Shown here piece by piece: positions 22,372 through 30,892 of a stretch of 64,000 nucleotides of DNA (the stretch's first letter is position 1; each line of letters starts with the position of its first letter). The stretch lies in the NCBI RefSeq assembly GCF_020532675.1, contig NZ_JAJAVE010000003.1, positions 62,001 through 126,000 of the forward strand, given 5' to 3'. A program made the translations under genes and the position numbers. The notes below the pieces were generated by a model, which was not told where the DNA came from, searched no databases, and was given only the letters and a program-made list of their open reading frames with translations. Origin of the DNA: Methylobacillus gramineus (GTDB taxonomy: Bacteria; Pseudomonadota; Gammaproteobacteria; Burkholderiales; Methylophilaceae).

Positions 22372-22620
22372 TCAGTCGTAAAACCATTTAGTAGCATAAA
22401 TAACTAGAATAACTAGAATAATAAGAATAACTGGGAGGGCTATCATCATTGCCAACTTTTTCATGAAGCTTGGTTTATCAAATACCACGCCTTCTGCTTC
22501 CCTCACCCTCCTCTCTTCATCAAAATGCCATTTAATAGCAAAATAGGCGCCAATACTTAATACAATAAGCTTAAAAGCTCCAGCAAAGTATGGAAAGATG
22601 TTAGTCCAACTGCCGTTCAT
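22372..22620 (-). CDS. small two-helix membrane protein of unknown function
   Basis: This 82-residue protein is not recognised. Two hydrophobic helices (about 8-28, IFPYFAGAFKLIVLSIGAYF, and about 55-78, LAMMIALPVILIILVILVIY) flank a charged loop IKWHFDEERRVREAEGVVFD. This predicts an inner-membrane hairpin with a soluble loop. A convincing ribosome binding site (GGAG about 8 bases upstream of the ATG) supports translation. It is monocistronic on the minus strand between glmS and a decayed region. Function cannot be assigned. Confidence 0.6.
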   Translation of the reverse strand: MNGSWTNIFPYFAGAFKLIVLSIGAYFAIKWHFDEERRVREAEGVVFDKPSFMKKLAMMIALPVILIILVILVIYATKWFYD

Positions 22621-22706
22621 TATCTATCTCCATCAAATTCAATATCGATTTTGCGGCAGCATAATCAAAGGTTCATGTTTAGTGCGCATCGAGAGTCAGG
22701 CGCTCT

Positions 22707-22737
22707 AGCTAGCGCAAGTCTACTGCTCGCGCTAGCT
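22707..22737. repeat. 9-bp perfect inverted repeat
   Basis: AGCTAGCGC at 22707-22715 and GCGCTAGCT at 22729-22737 form a stem with a 13-base loop. No T run follows, so it is not an obvious intrinsic terminator. Role unknown. Confidence 0.5.
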
Positions 22738-22891
22738 GTCCACAACACTGCAATACCTGTAGTTATGGTGGTTTGCTAAATTAGCGAAAGCACTGGCACA
22801 TTTATGTCCAAAACTGAGTTACAACCAGTATGATACTTTAATGCTCAGTTGTAGCTCGATTCAAACTTGGTAGTAGCAATAGTGGCGGGTG

Positions 22892-23017
22892 GTAAAGCAT
22901 GTGTTTGAGCAGGAGTTTGGCCGCTTGTTGCCTATTCGTAAGGCAGATATTGATCTGCATGATGATCATGGCAGGGAGGCGGGTTGATTGGATCTGTTCG
23001 AGTCCCACTACCCCTCT
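22892..23017 (+). pseudogene. fragment of a sensor histidine kinase periplasmic domain
   Basis: The frame starting at 22892 reads VKHVFEQEFGRLLPI, then RKADIDLHDDHGREAG, a stop (TGA at 22985-22987), then LDLFESHYPS. This aligns without gaps to residues about 104-145 of the intact kinase at 24838-26223 (FKRVFEQEFGRLLPI, DLHDDQGKEASWLDLFESYYPS). The stop replaces the kinase tryptophan codon. No start codon, membrane helix or kinase domain accompanies it. It is a relic of a paralogous kinase or of a local duplication, lying 2.3 kb upstream of its intact relative on the same strand. Confidence 0.8.
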
Positions 23018-23112
23018 AGGAGCTGGCAGTGGGAATTTCCATCGTGGCACCGAGCGATCGAATAACATCATTGATTTTATCGCGCCGATCTACCGAGCCT
23101 GGGCATATATGA

Positions 23113-23232
23113 ATGTTTGACACCTACGTTTTTGAAGGCAAGCAAACCTCCTTTGAACCTAACTTTAATCCATACTTTAACTTTGACGATGTGATGTCAC
23201 GTATCTCTGGCGCATATAAGCCAAGTAGGTAG
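23113..23232 (+). other. 39-codon unrecognised reading frame, probable remnant
   Basis: The frame MFDTYVFEGKQTSFEPNFNP...SGAYKPSR* is coding-like in composition (aromatic and acidic residues, few rare codons). It has no ribosome binding site and no recognised family, and it follows the decayed kinase fragment. An overlapping frame just upstream (NNIIDFIAPIYRAWAYMNV*) may belong to the same broken gene. I do not claim it is expressed. Confidence 0.3.
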
Positions 23233-23442
23233 GTTCTGAAGTTTTTTTTAAAAAAGATAATGTTCTTTTATTGCTTCTTGTCTTTGCTATTCCAGTGCAG
23301 CCTATCATCGCAGCCCGACCAACTTTGATCTGCAACAGTGTTTACGATAGATCAATAAGTTCGGTCCGAGCCGTCCGACTAACATTATTTGTTCCAGTCA
23401 GATGACTACTTTCGCATTGCCAAGATACGTATTAGTCTTGGA

Positions 23443-23772
23443 TTAATTAGCGACAGCCTTCAAGCAAGTGTCCAGGCAATGCTGGCAAGCCTTAGCGCAT
23501 TGCTGGCAGTGATCAAACTGATGTCCCGCGCATTCTTCACCACAGGCGCGGCAGATTTCAGCACAATCCTCGACAACCAAGTCAGCAAACTCACTTTCCC
23601 GCTGCAAAAAATTCAAGGTCAGTCGGCAAAATTCCGCACAATCAGTATCAAGCTTGATGCAACGTTGCATATGCAAGGGTGAACCTTCGCTTCTACATGC
23701 GGCGGCACAGTGCTCACAGGCTTCAATACAGGATTTAAGGGCTTCTATGCATGGCTGGTAGTGATTGTGCAT
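23443..23772 (-). CDS. Csp3-like four-helix-bundle copper storage protein
   Basis: This 109-residue cytosolic protein has 17 cysteines, mostly in CxxxC and CxxC-type spacings facing one side of each helix (C8, C15, C19, C22, C26, C38, C45, C49, C70, C74, C77, C81, C89, C92, C96, C99, C103). It matches the Csp/DUF326 family, where a tetramer of four-helix bundles stores many Cu(I) ions in the core. No signal peptide is present, so it belongs with cytosolic Csp3 proteins rather than exported Csp1. The ribosome binding site is AAAGGA. It is divergent from the response regulator at 24119. The family name is known; copper binding here is inferred from the cysteine pattern. Confidence 0.88.
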   Translation of the reverse strand: MHNHYQPCIEALKSCIEACEHCAAACRSEGSPLHMQRCIKLDTDCAEFCRLTLNFLQRESEFADLVVEDCAEICRACGEECAGHQFDHCQQCAKACQHCLDTCLKAVAN

Positions 23773-24118
23773 CAGTATTCCTTTGAATCAGGCGGACATT
23801 CATTCTAGGTCTGTAGCGCAATAAGGCTTTATACGGGAATGTCCTATGCCGACGTCAGAAGAACTTAATCATGACTGTTATGAATAATCATAGGGGTGTA
23901 TTCAATTTCTCTGGGGTGGAGCGTACGTAATTTCTTCAAATATGGGGAAGTTGTACAAAGCTGTAGTCAACAGGAGTAAATTCGACCAGTGCTGTCTGAA
24001 AAATCATCAGTCTTTGATGTAGCACCATGTATGAACGAGTTTCTAGATGTAATTCGTCGAGAGTTTACTCACTCTGCCTTATAATAATTTATGCTGCAAT
24101 TGCTTAGAATCCAATCAA
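23773..24118. other. divergent regulatory gap between csp3-like gene and response regulator
   Basis: This 346-base gap has no gene. A good -10 TATAAT at 24080-24085 lies 34 bases before the response regulator start, without a clear -35, which would fit an activator-dependent promoter. A 13-codon frame at about 23846 (MPTSEELNHDCYE*) is likely chance. Confidence 0.5.
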
Positions 24119-24841
24119 ATGAATAATCAGGATCATATCCTCGTCGTTGATGACGACCACGAAATTCGGGAATTGCTGACGGACTACCTGCGCGATTCTG
24201 GTTTTACTGTTTCTGAAGCAGCCAATGGGCGTGAGATGTGGCGGCTGGTGAATAAGGAACAGATAGACCTCATCGTACTCGATCTGATGTTGCCTGAAGA
24301 AGATGGTCTTAGCTTATGCCGTGAGTTACGGGTGCAGGACGATACGCCTGTCATTATGTTGACAGCCAAGGGCACATTGATTGATCGTATTGTCGGGCTG
24401 GAGGTTGGGGCTGATGATTATCTGCCTAAGCCTTTTGATCCACGTGAGTTGCTGGCCCGGATCAAAGTGATATTGCGACGGACCAGATCGACGACTGAAA
24501 AACCAGCTGCTGATGAGTTTGCATTTATCAGTTTTGAAGGCTGGCGCCTGGATACACAGGCGAGACAGATGTTTTCACCGCAAGGCGTGATTGTGTCGCT
24601 GGGCAGTTCCGATTACATCGTCTTGCGTGCCCTGCTTGAGCATCCTAACCGTCCTTTAAGCCGTGAATTTCTGATTGAGCATGTCTATGGCAAGGACAGC
24701 CAGGCCTTTGACCGCTCCATCGATGTCTGTATCAGCCGTCTGCGCCAGCATCTGGAAATCGATACGCGCAACCCCGTCCTTATTCGCACAGTGCGTAACG
24801 CTGGCTATATGCTGGTTAGCCAGGTCAAGCACGAAAAATGA
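24119..24841 (+). CDS. OmpR/PhoB-family response regulator
   Basis: This 240-residue transcription factor has a receiver domain (1-120) with acidic pocket DDD at 11-13, phospho-acceptor Asp55 in LIVLDLMLPEEDG, and the conserved lysine in LPKPFDPREL. The C-terminal winged helix (about 135-235) ends in RTVRNAGYMLVSQ, typical of the trans_reg_C domain. It overlaps its kinase by four bases (ATGA), so the two are coupled. The sequence is OmpR-like, but the regulon cannot be inferred. The adjacent csp3-like gene on the opposite strand is the nearest possible target. Confidence 0.92.
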   Translation: MNNQDHILVVDDDHEIRELLTDYLRDSGFTVSEAANGREMWRLVNKEQIDLIVLDLMLPEEDGLSLCRELRVQDDTPVIMLTAKGTLIDRIVGLEVGADDYLPKPFDPRELLARIKVILRRTRSTTEKPAADEFAFISFEGWRLDTQARQMFSPQGVIVSLGSSDYIVLRALLEHPNRPLSREFLIEHVYGKDSQAFDRSIDVCISRLRQHLEIDTRNPVLIRTVRNAGYMLVSQVKHEK

Positions 24842-26223
24842 AATGGCTATGGCCAGCCTCTTTGTTTGGCCGACTGGTGATTGTGCTGGTGGCTGGCACC
24901 ATGACGGCACAGATCCTGACCGGGTTTATCTGGTATGACATGAATTATGGCAAGGCGCTGGAGATTCCAACCCGTGTGCTGGCTGCTAAACTTTCCGACA
25001 GTATCAGTTTGGTCGAAATCAGTAAGGTTGAAGATGAGCGATTGCTGATCAAGAAATTGAGTAATCCGCTCTATCAGCTGACACCAGTGGATGCCCCTCC
25101 GCGCCCGAATGCCTTAAAAACCCGGGAACGGGCAATTGAGTTGTTGTTCAAACGAGTATTCGAGCAAGAGTTTGGCCGGTTGTTGCCGATCAAGCTCTTC
25201 GATGTTGATCTTCATGATGACCAGGGCAAGGAGGCCAGCTGGCTGGACTTGTTTGAATCGTATTACCCCTCTGCCCATTTTCTGCTTTATGTGCAGCTTG
25301 ATAGCGGTCAATGGCTAAAGCTTGATGCCTATGAAGGCCAGGCCGGCATGAGCCTGGCGCCGTTGATGGACTTGTTTGATTACCTGTTCCGTATCTATTT
25401 TGTGCGCATTGTCATTATTATCGGTATTGCCTTGTTTGCCGTACGCCAGATCATGAAGCCGCTGAACCGGCTTGCGATAGCTGCAGAGCGGTTAGGGCGC
25501 AATATCTACAGCCCACAACTGGATGAGACCGGTCCGACAGAGGTCAGGCGTTCAGCCAAGGCCTTCAATTTGATGCAGCAGCGCCTGATTGATACCGTGA
25601 CGGAGAAAACCCGCTTCCTGGCCGCGGTTTCACATGATTTACGCTCGCCCATTACCCGCTTGAGATTGCGGACAGAGTCGATTGAGAACCCGATATTAAA
25701 AGAAAAATTCAGGCGTGACCTTGAAGGGATGGAGGGCCTGATTTCTTCAACACTGGATTTCATGCGCGGAGTTGAAGTGCATGAAAATCGCCATATGATC
25801 AATATCAACGCCATGCTGCAGAGCCTGCAGGTAGACGCGCAAGAAACTGGCGCCGAGGTTTCTTTGCATGGTGAAGCACAGCCATTTGATGGCTATGCTG
25901 TCAGTCTCAAGCGCTGTCTGCAAAACCTGCTGGAAAATGCGATTCGCTATGGCAAGTCTGCGCATATTGAGGTGGTGGATAGTGAGACGCGGTTGCGTAT
26001 CGTTATACGCGATCATGGCCCTGGTATTCCTGAACAGCTGTTAAAGCAGGTATTTGAACCGTTTTACCGGGTTGAAACCTCAAGAAATACGACCACAGGT
26101 GGATCCGGCCTGGGCTTGAGTATTGCCAAAACCATAGTGGAAGCCCATGACGGTGAAATACACCTGCGAAATCTGAGTAGTGGTGGTCTTGAGGTGCTGA
26201 TTGATTTCCCGCGCAAAAAATGA
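24838..26223 (+). CDS. sensor histidine kinase (EnvZ-like architecture)
   Basis: This 461-residue inner-membrane kinase has transmembrane helix 1 at about 9-27, a periplasmic sensor region (about 30-180) rich in acidic and basic residues, and helix 2 near 183-205. A HAMP linker follows (RQIMKPLNRLAIAAERLG). The HisKA domain has phospho-His266 in AAVSHDLRSPITRL, and the ATPase domain has QNLLENAIRYG, DHGPGIPEQ and GGSGLGLSIAKTIVEAHDG. It pairs with the overlapping response regulator. The signal is unknown. Part of its periplasmic domain recurs as a broken fragment at 22892-23017. Confidence 0.93.
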   Translation: MKWLWPASLFGRLVIVLVAGTMTAQILTGFIWYDMNYGKALEIPTRVLAAKLSDSISLVEISKVEDERLLIKKLSNPLYQLTPVDAPPRPNALKTRERAIELLFKRVFEQEFGRLLPIKLFDVDLHDDQGKEASWLDLFESYYPSAHFLLYVQLDSGQWLKLDAYEGQAGMSLAPLMDLFDYLFRIYFVRIVIIIGIALFAVRQIMKPLNRLAIAAERLGRNIYSPQLDETGPTEVRRSAKAFNLMQQRLIDTVTEKTRFLAAVSHDLRSPITRLRLRTESIENPILKEKFRRDLEGMEGLISSTLDFMRGVEVHENRHMININAMLQSLQVDAQETGAEVSLHGEAQPFDGYAVSLKRCLQNLLENAIRYGKSAHIEVVDSETRLRIVIRDHGPGIPEQLLKQVFEPFYRVETSRNTTTGGSGLGLSIAKTIVEAHDGEIHLRNLSSGGLEVLIDFPRKK

Positions 26224-26326
26224 AAATAGCATTGCGCATAAAAATAATAGTGCAATGTTAAGAATCCACTACAGGTCTATGGTTTAATCCTGTTGAAATC
26301 ATGAAAAATAAATCTCGGTGACATGA

Positions 26327-29185
26327 ATGAGCAATGCGGACGTCAATGATCAGCTATTAAGTGCAGGAGATCAGCTCAAAGTACTAAGCTTTGCCATGAG
26401 TAGGATACGTGAAGCCATATTTTTGTGTGATGAGCAGGGCAGGATCAGGTTTGTCAACGAAGAAAGTAGCAAGCTCCTAGGGTATACCGACGCCGAGTTG
26501 CTCAATATGTCGGTGCTGGATATTGATCCTGATATGACGCCCGAGCGCTGGCCTACTTATTGGCATGACCTTCAGCAGAATGACACCTTGGTGTTTGAAA
26601 GCCGGCATCAGGCAAAAAATGGGGAAATGATCCCGGTCGAGATCAAGAGTAACTATTTTGATCATGCAGGAGGCCTATACTCTTTAGCTCTGGTGCGTGA
26701 CATTACTCCACGTCTTGCCATGCGTAGCAAACTGCGCGAACAGGAGCTGCAATACAGGCAGCTCGTCAAAAACTCCCCCGATATTTTTATTCGTTACGAT
26801 CAAGATTGCCGCCGTATTTTCTTGAGCGATGGCTATGAGCAGGTATTTGGCCTGCCAGCATTGCTGGTCTTGGGCAAAACCCCGACTGAGATATGGGGCA
26901 GGCCCGCTATGCGCCCCGAGCTCTACGAGCAGAGATTGCGGCAAGTGATGGTCTCGGGTGTTGCACAGCAGATTGAGCTTGAGTGGGAGCAAGATGGTGA
27001 ATATGTCTGCCAGTCTTTACATGCGGTGCCTGATCGTAATGTCGATGGAGAGGTTACAGGTGTCCTGACCATTACTCGCGATATTTCCCAGACAAGGTAC
27101 GCAGAGAATGCGATTAAGCAACGCGATAAATACCAGAATGCATTGATTGAGAACTTCCCTTTTGTCGTATGGTTCAAGGATCTGGATAGTCGCTTGCTGG
27201 CGGCTAACAGTGCTTATGCCAGAATGGCCAGGGTCGAGTCTACGGAAGAACTGGAAGGGAAAACCGATTTTGATTTTTTCCCACCAGAGCTAGCGGAAGA
27301 GTATGTCTCTAGTGACAGGCGTGTACTGGAAAGCGGACTACCCTGTTTTGTGGTTGATATGTTTGAAAAGCCCGATGGCGAGCGCGGCTGGATTGAAACT
27401 TATAAGTCTCCAGTCGTGGTGGACGACAAAGTGGTGGGTACGGTTGGTTTTGCGCGGGATGTGACGGAAGCCAAGCTGAATGAAGATAAGCTGATCCAGC
27501 GCGAACGTGAATTGCAGTCGTTGATTGATAATACACCGGACACGATTACCCGTTACGATCTGCAGGTACGTCGCCGGTATATCAATACGCCCAAGCTCAA
27601 GCGCCTCGGTGTCGCAACTGAAGCGATTTTAGGCACCTCGCCTACCGAGTTTCCAGGAGGTGATATCTACCTCAAATATGAAGAAAAGATCAAGGCGGTG
27701 ATTGCAAGTGCAACCCCGGATTTTTTTGAGCTTAGAGGAGAGAATCAGGACGGTTCAGCCTGGTTCATTCATGTGCGTATCGTTCCCGAGTTTGATGACA
27801 ACGGTCAAGTCAGTGGCGTGCTGGCAGTAGAGCGCGATATCACTGAGCTTATGGAATATCGCGAGCGTATTCATCATCTGGCGTATTACGATGCATTGAC
27901 CAGCCTGCCCAACAGAACCTTGTTTTCGGATCGGTTAAATCAGGTCTTGGCTGATGCCAGCTGGCACGATAACCAGTTTGGCTTGATGATGCTGGATCTG
28001 GACCGGTTCAAGGAAGTGAATGACAGCTTGGGCCACCAGGCTGGTGATGCCTTGCTGGTGGCCGTGGCCAAGCGCCTGCAGGCATCAGTGCGTACCTATG
28101 ACACGACGGCACGGCTCAGTGGGGACGAATTTGCGATATTGCTGCCCGAATTACGCAATGCGGATGACCTGGCCACGATTGCTAAAAAGATCAATGAGGA
28201 AATTGCCAAGCCATTTACCATTCAGGATAAAGAGCTGTTTATCTCCACCAGCATCGGCATTGCCATTTACCCCAATGATGGCAAGGATAGTGCCAAGCTG
28301 TTCAAGAGTGCCGACGTGGCGATGTACCACGCCAAGAATTATGGGCGCAATAATTACCAGTTTTACTCGCAAGAGTTGGGCTCCAAGGCTTCCGAATACA
28401 TATTACTCGGGGCTTCGCTACGCCAGGCACTCAAGAACGAGGAGTTCGAGTTGTTCTACCAGCCCCAGGTGGATCTGATTAGTGGGCAGATTATAGGGGC
28501 CGAGGCTTTGCTACGGTGGCGGAATCCACAATTGGGCGTGGTGATGCCTGATCGCTTTATCAAGGTTGCCGAAGAAAGTGGTTTGATTGTCGATATCGGT
28601 GAGTGGGTCTTGCGTCAGGCTTGTGCCGCGGTAGTCAGTTTAAATTACGGCCGAACCAATCCCCTCGGCATGGCGGTTAATCTGTCTTCTCGTCAGTTCC
28701 TCTTTAACGACCTCTTGTCCTCGGTACAGAATATTTTACTTGAGACGGGCTGCAGACCAGAATGGCTCAAACTGGAAATTACCGAAAGCCTGCTACTTGA
28801 GGACAGTAGCGAAATCATCGCCACCCTCAGTGCTTTCGAGAACATGGGCATCACTATTTCAATTGATGATTTTTGTACCGGGTATTCAGCGATGAGCTAC
28901 CTGGGCCAGTTCCCGATCAGCCAGGTCAAGATTGACCGCTCATTTGTGCGCGATATTGCGATCAAGCAGGACAAGCTGGAACTGATTACCGCCATCATCC
29001 GTATTGCACATGCCTTGCGATTGGAACTGGTTGCTGAGGGTGTGGAGAGCAAGCAACAAGCCAATCTGCTTAAAATACAGGGATGTACCATTGCACAAGG
29101 ATATTATTTTGGTAAGCCGATGAAGTTGAGTCATCTCAAACTGATCATCGCAGATGGTCAAGATCTGATGAGTAATCGTGTGTAA
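26327..29185 (+). CDS. PAS-GGDEF-EAL cyclic-di-GMP signalling protein
   Basis: This 952-residue protein has four PAS-like sensor domains (about 20-135, 140-260, 265-385, 390-510), then a diguanylate cyclase domain and an EAL phosphodiesterase domain (from about 690). The cyclase signature is SGDEF at 598-602 instead of GGDEF, with an RTYD inhibitory-site motif five residues before it. The EAL motif is intact at 726-728 (EALLRW), and the downstream loop reads DDFCTGYS where DDFGTGYS is usual. VAEGVES is intact. No membrane helix is seen, so it is probably cytosolic. Whether it makes or degrades c-di-GMP cannot be told from sequence; the EAL residues look the more complete. Confidence 0.9.
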   Translation: MSNADVNDQLLSAGDQLKVLSFAMSRIREAIFLCDEQGRIRFVNEESSKLLGYTDAELLNMSVLDIDPDMTPERWPTYWHDLQQNDTLVFESRHQAKNGEMIPVEIKSNYFDHAGGLYSLALVRDITPRLAMRSKLREQELQYRQLVKNSPDIFIRYDQDCRRIFLSDGYEQVFGLPALLVLGKTPTEIWGRPAMRPELYEQRLRQVMVSGVAQQIELEWEQDGEYVCQSLHAVPDRNVDGEVTGVLTITRDISQTRYAENAIKQRDKYQNALIENFPFVVWFKDLDSRLLAANSAYARMARVESTEELEGKTDFDFFPPELAEEYVSSDRRVLESGLPCFVVDMFEKPDGERGWIETYKSPVVVDDKVVGTVGFARDVTEAKLNEDKLIQRERELQSLIDNTPDTITRYDLQVRRRYINTPKLKRLGVATEAILGTSPTEFPGGDIYLKYEEKIKAVIASATPDFFELRGENQDGSAWFIHVRIVPEFDDNGQVSGVLAVERDITELMEYRERIHHLAYYDALTSLPNRTLFSDRLNQVLADASWHDNQFGLMMLDLDRFKEVNDSLGHQAGDALLVAVAKRLQASVRTYDTTARLSGDEFAILLPELRNADDLATIAKKINEEIAKPFTIQDKELFISTSIGIAIYPNDGKDSAKLFKSADVAMYHAKNYGRNNYQFYSQELGSKASEYILLGASLRQALKNEEFELFYQPQVDLISGQIIGAEALLRWRNPQLGVVMPDRFIKVAEESGLIVDIGEWVLRQACAAVVSLNYGRTNPLGMAVNLSSRQFLFNDLLSSVQNILLETGCRPEWLKLEITESLLLEDSSEIIATLSAFENMGITISIDDFCTGYSAMSYLGQFPISQVKIDRSFVRDIAIKQDKLELITAIIRIAHALRLELVAEGVESKQQANLLKIQGCTIAQGYYFGKPMKLSHLKLIIADGQDLMSNRV

Positions 29186-29227
29186 ATAAAGGCGCATGCT
29201 TTTCGGGGATCTGTTATTGCTATATAA

Positions 29228-29242
29228 TGAGATTCATTATCA
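29228..29242. promoter_or_regulatory. Fur-box-like operator upstream of fecI cassette 1
   Basis: TGAGATTCATTATCA matches the 7-1-7 Fur consensus TGATAATNATTATCA at 12 of 14 defined positions. It lies 27 bases before the sigma factor start, overlapping the expected promoter. Confidence 0.7.
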
Positions 29243-29268
29243 TTTGAAATTGCTGGTTTATCTGGCAA

Positions 29269-29790
29269 GTGCTTGCTGCCGTGTCAATTCAACCATCACC
29301 ATCAGTCATCGCATTCAAGGCACTCTACTCTGATCATCACAGTTGGCTCAATGGCTGGTTACGCAAGAAAATAGGCAATAGTTTTGACGCTGCAGACCTG
29401 ACCCATGACACTTTCATGCGGGTGCTGACCAACAGTGATGTGGCTTCGTTACGTGAACCACGGGCTTTTCTCACCACTGTCGCCAGTGGGTTGCTTTCCA
29501 ACTTCTACAGACGCAAGAAAATTGAGCAATCCTATCTGGATGCCCTCGCATTGTTGCCTGCCCAAGATATACCCTCTCCTGAGCTGCGGGTCATTATTCT
29601 GGAAACCCTGCTGGAAATTGATGCCTTACTTGATGGTTTGCCTGGCGATGTACGCAAGGCATTTCTCTGGTCCCAGCTTGATGGCTTGAGTCAGGCAGAC
29701 ATTGCCCGGCAACTTGGTGTGTCAATTTCCACGGTCAAGCGCTATATCGTGCGTGCGGTGCAGCAATGTTGCTTTGGGGTAAATCGGTAA
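29269..29790 (+). CDS. FecI-type ECF sigma factor (cassette 1)
   Basis: This 173-residue extracytoplasmic-function sigma factor is expected to transcribe the adjacent receptor gene when a ferric siderophore signal arrives. Region 2 reads LYSDHHSWLNGWLRKKI...DAADLTHDTFMRVL (about 20-60). Region 4 has the helix-turn-helix LSQADIARQLGVSISTVKRYIVRA near 142-165. The start is GTG (29269, or 29281 in frame); no ATG fits. A Fur-box-like sequence sits just upstream, so iron repression is likely. Its stop overlaps the fecR start by one base. Confidence 0.88.
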   Translation: MLAAVSIQPSPSVIAFKALYSDHHSWLNGWLRKKIGNSFDAADLTHDTFMRVLTNSDVASLREPRAFLTTVASGLLSNFYRRKKIEQSYLDALALLPAQDIPSPELRVIILETLLEIDALLDGLPGDVRKAFLWSQLDGLSQADIARQLGVSISTVKRYIVRAVQQCCFGVNR

Positions 29791-30778
29791 TGGTGTCTAT
29801 AGGCCCACAATCGATTCCCGCAGAAACCAGCCGTCAGGCTGCGGAGTGGCTGGTTGAATTGCAATCTGACCATGTCACCCAGGAGATGCGCAGTCACTGG
29901 CAACAATGGCGCGATGCCCACCCTGATAATGAACGCGCATGGCAGCATATAGAGCGACTGGGTGAAAAACTGAGCGGGCTTTCTTCACCACTTGCCCATG
30001 CGACACTTACACCACGAGGTTCAAGCCAGCGCCGCCGGGCAATCAAGACGCTCGCTGCCGTCCTGTTTGCTGGTGGTTCGGCCTTTGTGGCACAGGACAG
30101 ATTGTCCTGGTGGCAACTGACGGCAGATCATAGCACTGGCGTAGGCGAGCGCAGGCAGGTGGTGCTGGAAGATGGCACGGTAGTGGAGTTGAACTCATCA
30201 AGTGCCATCAACATTGCCTATACCCAGCATCAGCGGATTGTCATGCTGGTGCATGGGGAAATCATGGTGACAACTGCGCCCGATAGACAGCTAAATCCAC
30301 GCCCTTTTCTGGTGGCGACTGATCAGGGTAGCATGCGCGCACTTGGCACCCGTTTTATGGTGCGCCAGTTGACGAATGAAAAAGACGGACCGATCAAGAT
30401 CGGCGTATGGGAAGGTGCGGTTGAAGTAATGCCTTCAGAGATGACCATCAGTGTCCGTGTGGACAATGGCGAGCAGCTTTCATTTACCACCCGCAGGTGA
30501 CGCCACTTGAAGTGATCAATGACAATGACACTGCCTGGGTGCAGCACATGATCGTGGCGGATGATATGCGCTTGGATGATTTCCTGGCGGAGCTGAATCG
30601 TCACCGGCAAGGTAGCCTGGGGTGTGACGACAGTATTGCCGGACTCAAGGTGTCAGGGACTTACCCATTGGAGGATACCGACAAGGTGATTGATATGGTC
30701 AGGAATACCTTGCGGCTGGAAGTTAAGTCACTTACGAGGTTCTGGGTCAGGTTATTCCCGGCGAATCAGCCGGGCTGA
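29790..30778 (+). pseudogene. FecR-type anti-sigma regulator (cassette 1), frameshifted
   Basis: The first frame (29790-30500) encodes the cytoplasmic anti-sigma segment (TSRQAAEWLVELQSDHVTQE), a membrane helix near 75-95 (KTLAAVLFAGGSAFVAQ), and the FecR periplasmic domain with GSMRALGTRFMVRQ, then stops at TGA 30498-30500. The second frame (from about 30480 to 30778) continues with VTPLEVINDNDTAWVQHMIV and DDFLAELNRHRQGSLGCDDS, which matches the C-terminal domain of the four other FecR proteins here. One base appears to be missing near 30480-30497. It could be a sequencing error, a true mutation, or two separately translated halves (a GTG at 30497 could start the second). Confidence 0.85.
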
Positions 30779-30892
30779 GTCATATATCAATCATTTAAAT
30801 GCGATTAATTTGTATTAGCTGAGCTGTTTTTGATTGTTATGGGGCATAGGAAATAGGGAAACCTGTTTTCAATGGTCAATAAGGGAAAATCA

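Larger units (their letters stand above)
22621..23442. other. 822-base region without an intact gene; decayed DNA
   Basis: No complete gene is visible. It contains a 9-bp inverted repeat (22707-22715 / 22729-22737), a broken copy of part of a sensor kinase (22892-23017), and a short unrecognised frame (23113-23232). Stops are frequent in all frames, and the stretch reads as remnants of earlier genes. Confidence 0.6.

Noticed and set aside
22621-24118. Mobile element as the cause of the decayed region
   Set aside because: No transposase or integrase fragment, terminal inverted repeats, direct repeats or tRNA target was seen.
30849-30878. GGAAAT followed by a spaced element before the cassette 1 receptor, resembling the E. 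coli fecA promoter
   Set aside because: The pattern is not repeated in the fecR-receptor gaps of cassettes 2 to 5, so I could not support a common FecI promoter motif.
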